A stretch of 7,256 nucleotides of DNA from positions 1-7,256 of the forward strand of contig CAZJWM010000102.1 in assembly GCA_964549975.1 (NCBI GenBank), given 5' to 3'. This stretch comes from UBA3263 sp964549975. GTDB taxonomy: Bacteria; Bacteroidota; Bacteroidia; Bacteroidales; Muribaculaceae. This document shows positions 4,858 through 7,256 of the stretch, one piece after another (within the stretch, counting starts at the first letter, position 1; every line of letters starts with the position of its first letter). Position numbers and translations under genes: made by a program. The notes under the pieces are model-generated. The model was given only the letters and a program-made list of their open reading frames with translations. It had not been told where the DNA came from and made no database searches.

Positions 4858-5916
4858 ATGTCGCAGAAATTGATTTTTACGAACGAAGTGAATGAGGCAT
4901 TGGCCCAGCTGATTGAGCAGATGCAGCCGCAGAGCCTTTGGGTGGTGGCCGACAGCAATACGCGCCCCATCCTCCACGCCCACGCGCTGACGGCGCTGAG
5001 CCATGTCCACGTGATAGAGATTCTCCCCTCAGATACCCACAAGAGCCTCGAGGCCGTGGAGACCATCTGGCGCACCATGACCGAAGGCGGAGCCACGCGC
5101 CGCGCCGTGGTGGTCAACCTGGGCGGCGGCATGGTCACCGACTTGGGCGGTTTCGCCGCCGCCACGTTTAAGCGCGGTGTGCGCTTCATCAATGTGCCCA
5201 CCACACTCCTCGGCGCCGTCGACGCTGCCGTTGGCGGCAAAACCGGCATAAATTTCCTTGGCTATAAGAATGAAATAGGCGCCTTCGCTCCGGCCGACGC
5301 CGTGGTCATCTCCACGCGCTTTTTCGCCACGCTGCCGCGGCAGGAGCTGCTGAGCGGTTTTGCCGAGATGCTCAAACACGGGCTGATTTCGTCGGCCGAC
5401 GTCTATGGCCGCTTGCTCGACTACGACATCGCCGCGGCGCCGCTCGACGCCCTTCTGCCACTGCTTCAAGAGAGCGTGAAGGTGAAGGAGCGCATAGTGG
5501 CCGAAGATCCCCGCGAACAGGGCATACGCCGAGCGCTCAACCTGGGTCACACGGCCGGCCACGCCTTTGAGTCGCGCGCCATGCAGCTGGGCCAACCCGT
5601 GGCCCATGGTGTGGCCGTGGCCCACGGATTACTCGTGGAGATGGTGCTCTCCCACATGATTCTCGACATGCCCTCGCGCCACCTCTACGACTACGCCGCG
5701 CTGCTTGGCGAAAGCTATGGCCCCCTGCCCACGCTGACCTGCAGCGACTACGACGCCCTGCTGCAGCTGATGCACCACGACAAGAAAAATGTCGACGCCG
5801 CCCACATCAACTTCACGCTGCTCCATCGCCCCGGCGCCGTCGAGATCGACTGCACGGCCACCGAAGAGCAAATCCGCGCCGCCCTCGACATCTACCGCGA
5901 TTTGATGCACGTATAA
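4858..5916 (+). CDS. aroB: 3-dehydroquinate synthase
   Basis: This 352-residue enzyme converts DAHP to 3-dehydroquinate, the second step of the shikimate pathway to aromatic amino acids, using NAD+ and a divalent metal in the cytoplasm. The NAD-binding GGGMVTDLGGF lies at 89-99. FINVPTTLLGAVDAAVGGKTGIN (about 110-131) and KNEIGAF follow. Likely metal ligands are E170 in GFAEMLKHGLI, H231 in LNLGHTAGHAFE and H250 in PVAHGVAVAHG, matching the Glu-His-His set of the family. The length is normal for AroB. The start at 4858 (MSQKLIF) is preferred over the in-frame TTG at 4834, because the TTG lies inside the -7 box. It follows the sigma operon with its own promoter, and no other aro gene is in view. 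Confidence 0.97.
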   Translation: MSQKLIFTNEVNEALAQLIEQMQPQSLWVVADSNTRPILHAHALTALSHVHVIEILPSDTHKSLEAVETIWRTMTEGGATRRAVVVNLGGGMVTDLGGFAAATFKRGVRFINVPTTLLGAVDAAVGGKTGINFLGYKNEIGAFAPADAVVISTRFFATLPRQELLSGFAEMLKHGLISSADVYGRLLDYDIAAAPLDALLPLLQESVKVKERIVAEDPREQGIRRALNLGHTAGHAFESRAMQLGQPVAHGVAVAHGLLVEMVLSHMILDMPSRHLYDYAALLGESYGPLPTLTCSDYDALLQLMHHDKKNVDAAHINFTLLHRPGAVEIDCTATEEQIRAALDIYRDLMHV

Positions 5917-5917
5917 A

Positions 5918-5943
5918 GCCTCTCCCAAGGGCCTCTCCCAAAC
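5918..5943. repeat. Two tandem 13-bp units after aroB
   Basis: GCCTCTCCCAAGG (5918-5930) is followed directly by GCCTCTCCCAAAC (5931-5943), a 13-bp period differing at the last two bases. The array runs straight into the CCCTCCCC/GGGGAGGG hairpin. Together they look like a dispersed intergenic repeat rather than a gene. Confidence 0.7.
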
Positions 5944-5962
5944 CCTCCCCTCAAGGGGAGGG
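5943..5962 (+). terminator. GC-rich hairpin after aroB, possible terminator
   Basis: CCCTCCCC (5943-5950) pairs perfectly with GGGGAGGG (5955-5962) around a TCAA loop, 27 nt after the aroB stop. The following CTTACTGTT is a poor T-tract, so intrinsic termination is uncertain. It may instead be a stabilising stem or part of a dispersed repeat. A 10-bp palindrome GCACCGGTGC lies just beyond at 5975-5984. Confidence 0.5.
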
Positions 5963-5986
5963 CTTACTGTTGAGGCACCGGTGCGG

Positions 5987-6055
5987 AAATATGAAGTATA
6001 GTTCGGATTTTTGCAATTTTTGTTGCAAATATGAACTATAGTTTGTATTTTTGCA
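5987..6055. repeat. Two AT-rich dyads spaced 40 bp upstream of the second ATPase
   Basis: Copies at 5987-6015 and 6027-6055 are offset by exactly 40 bp and match at 26 of 29 positions. The 24-bp core of the second copy (6027-6050) is itself a dyad: AAATATGAACTA faces TAGTTTGTATTT, with 10 Watson-Crick and 2 G-T pairs. The first copy (5987-6010) is a weaker dyad. Between them TGCAA and TTGCA (6012-6027) form a small inverted repeat. The layout suggests two binding sites for a dimeric regulator over the promoter, or a decayed duplication. Confidence 0.8.
6023..6053 (+). promoter_or_regulatory. Promoter of the second ATPase gene
   Basis: TTG (6023-6025) and TATTTTTG (6046-6053), separated by 20 nt, fit the -33 / -7 Bacteroidota pattern, 16 nt before the ATG. 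The second dyad covers most of the spacer and part of the -7 box, so a protein bound there would block polymerase. The matching box in the upstream repeat copy reads GATTTTTG and lacks the conserved TA. Confidence 0.65.
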
Positions 6056-6069
6056 CAAAATTCAAGACG

Positions 6070-7256
6070 ATGGAACTCATTAACCGCCCGATTTATCTCA
6101 ATCACATCATCTCTCTGCTGGATAGGGGGGCGATGATTATTCTCGTGGGCCAACGCCGCGTGGGCAAGAGCTTTATGTTGCGGCTGGTCCGGCAGTGGCT
6201 CACGGCCAATGTGGAGTCGGCCAACGTGCTCTATATCAGCAAGGAACTCTACGCTTTCAGCGACATCACCAACGCCGATGCACTCTACGCCTACGTGGCC
6301 GAGCGCCTGCCCGCGGGCGGGCGCAACTATCTGCTCATCGATGAAGTGCAAGACATTGCCGACTACGAGAACGCGCTGCGCAGCCTACAGGCCGAAGATC
6401 GCTGCCAAATCATTGCCACCGGCAGCAATGCCTACGTCTTTTCCTCGGAGCTGAGCACACGTCTGGCCGGGCGCTACGTGGAGATACCCATCTATAGCCT
6501 CACATATAGCGAATTTTTGCAGTTTCACAAGTTGCAGGATTCTAACGAGAGTCTGTTGGCCTACTTGCGCGTGGGCGGCTTGCCGGGCCTGTGTCGCTAC
6601 GACATCAACGACGAATTGCAGCTCCACGACTATCTGCAGGCCGTCTACAACACCGTGATGCTGCGCGACGTGGTGAGCCGCGAAGAGATTCGCAACGTCA
6701 CGTTCATCGAAAACCTTGCCCATTTCGTGGCCGACACCATCGGCAAACTCGTGTCAATTCGCAACATAGCCAACACCATGACCTCGCAGGGCACCAAAAC
6801 ATCGGAGGCATTGGTGGCAACGTATCTCAAATATCTCTGCAACGCGTATATTGTCAACCCGGTGTGGCGCTACGACATCCACGGCAAGCGCTTGTTTGAG
6901 CAGAACCATAAGTATTATTTCTCCGACCACGGCCTGCGCAATCTGCTGTGTGGGTTCAATCTGCGCGGAAGCATAGAAAAGGTGATTGAAAACGTGATTT
7001 ATTTGCACCTGCTGGCGCAAGGCTTCAAGGTGACCGTTGGCATATTGCGCGCCGCCGAAATCGACTTTGTGGCCACGCGCGGCGATCAAACCATCTACGT
7101 GCAGGCCACCTATCTTCTCGGCTCAGACGAAACCATTCGTCGCGAATTCGGCAATCTGCAAGCCATCAAAGACAACTATCCCAAATATGTCGTTTCGATG
7201 GACCCCGTAGGCGGCGACCTCCCGCAGTATCAGGGCATCCGCCACATCCACCTCCG
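6070..7256 (+). CDS. AAA-family ATPase, DUF4143 type, 3' end cut off by window
   Basis: The reading frame is open from the ATG at 6070 to the window end, about 395 codons without a stop. It is a P-loop ATPase of the same broad AAA_14/DUF4143 type as the gene at 2101-3354. Walker A is GQRRVGKS (27-34) and Walker B is YLLIDEVQ (87-94), followed by IIATGSNAYVFSSELS. An arginine-containing LAGRYVEIPIYSLTYSEF comes next, then a DUF4143-like middle with YLRVGGLPG and a KYYFSDHGLRNLL segment. Near the end, AEIDFV and IYVQATY repeat the nuclease-like layout with Gln in the Lys position. No TM segment or signal peptide is visible. The start MELINRPIYL parallels MKIERNIYL of the first copy, and the promoter lies 16 nt upstream. 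Its substrate and role are unknown. Apart from the short shared motifs the two copies look divergent, so this is not a recent duplication. Confidence 0.92.
   Translation, partial: MELINRPIYLNHIISLLDRGAMIILVGQRRVGKSFMLRLVRQWLTANVESANVLYISKELYAFSDITNADALYAYVAERLPAGGRNYLLIDEVQDIADYENALRSLQAEDRCQIIATGSNAYVFSSELSTRLAGRYVEIPIYSLTYSEFLQFHKLQDSNESLLAYLRVGGLPGLCRYDINDELQLHDYLQAVYNTVMLRDVVSREEIRNVTFIENLAHFVADTIGKLVSIRNIANTMTSQGTKTSEALVATYLKYLCNAYIVNPVWRYDIHGKRLFEQNHKYYFSDHGLRNLLCGFNLRGSIEKVIENVIYLHLLAQGFKVTVGILRAAEIDFVATRGDQTIYVQATYLLGSDETIRREFGNLQAIKDNYPKYVVSMDPVGGDLPQYQGIRHIHL

Noticed and set aside
5987..6055. CRISPR array from the 40-bp-spaced repeats
   Set aside because: There are only two imperfect copies, about 11 bp apart and overlapping a promoter, with no cas genes.

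Overview
The window looks like chromosomal DNA from a Bacteroidales bacterium. Three things suggest this. The -33 TTG / -7 TAnnTTTG promoter grammar of the Bacteroidota primary sigma factor recurs at least four times. Start codons follow A-rich leaders without a Shine-Dalgarno sequence. The gene content (rpsB-tsf, a DUF6249-type membrane protein with an ECF sigma factor, and AAA/DUF4143 ATPases) is typical of the order. The fairly high G+C of the core genes would fit Muribaculaceae or Prevotellaceae, but the genus is a guess.

Layout: (1) 1-2047 is the translation block: a short leader with a hairpin, rpsB (ribosomal protein S2), tsf (EF-Ts) and a strong intrinsic terminator. (2) 2063-3396 holds one minus-strand gene, an AAA ATPase with a DUF4143 region, bracketed by two 38-bp palindromes that differ at one base. 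The left palindrome touches the stop codon. The right one ends 4 nt before the start codon and begins about where transcription is predicted to start. (3) 3398-3459 is a compact divergent promoter pair. (4) 3545-4831 is a three-gene operon: a small membrane protein, an ECF sigma factor and a two-TM protein that is a candidate anti-sigma factor. (5) 4806-5916 is aroB (3-dehydroquinate synthase) with its own promoter, which overlaps the end of the previous gene and closely resembles the promoter of the sigma operon. (6) 5917-6069 holds a short tandem repeat, a GC-rich hairpin and two 40-bp-spaced copies of an AT-rich dyad carrying a promoter. (7) 6070-7256 is a second AAA/DUF4143-type ATPase, cut off by the window end.

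The housekeeping parts (rpsB, tsf, aroB) are ordinary. The most unusual part is the palindrome-bounded ATPase gene, which looks like a one-gene cassette placed between tsf and the sigma operon. Next come the 33/39-identical promoters of the ECF sigma operon and aroB, which hint at shared control, and the repeated dyad upstream of the second ATPase. Both ATPases have intact Walker A and B motifs and a C-terminal EIDFV...Q segment that resembles a PD-(D/E)XK nuclease core with Gln where Lys would be expected. No RNA genes, CRISPR arrays or recognisable transposase genes are visible, and no gene-free stretch exceeds about 190 bases.
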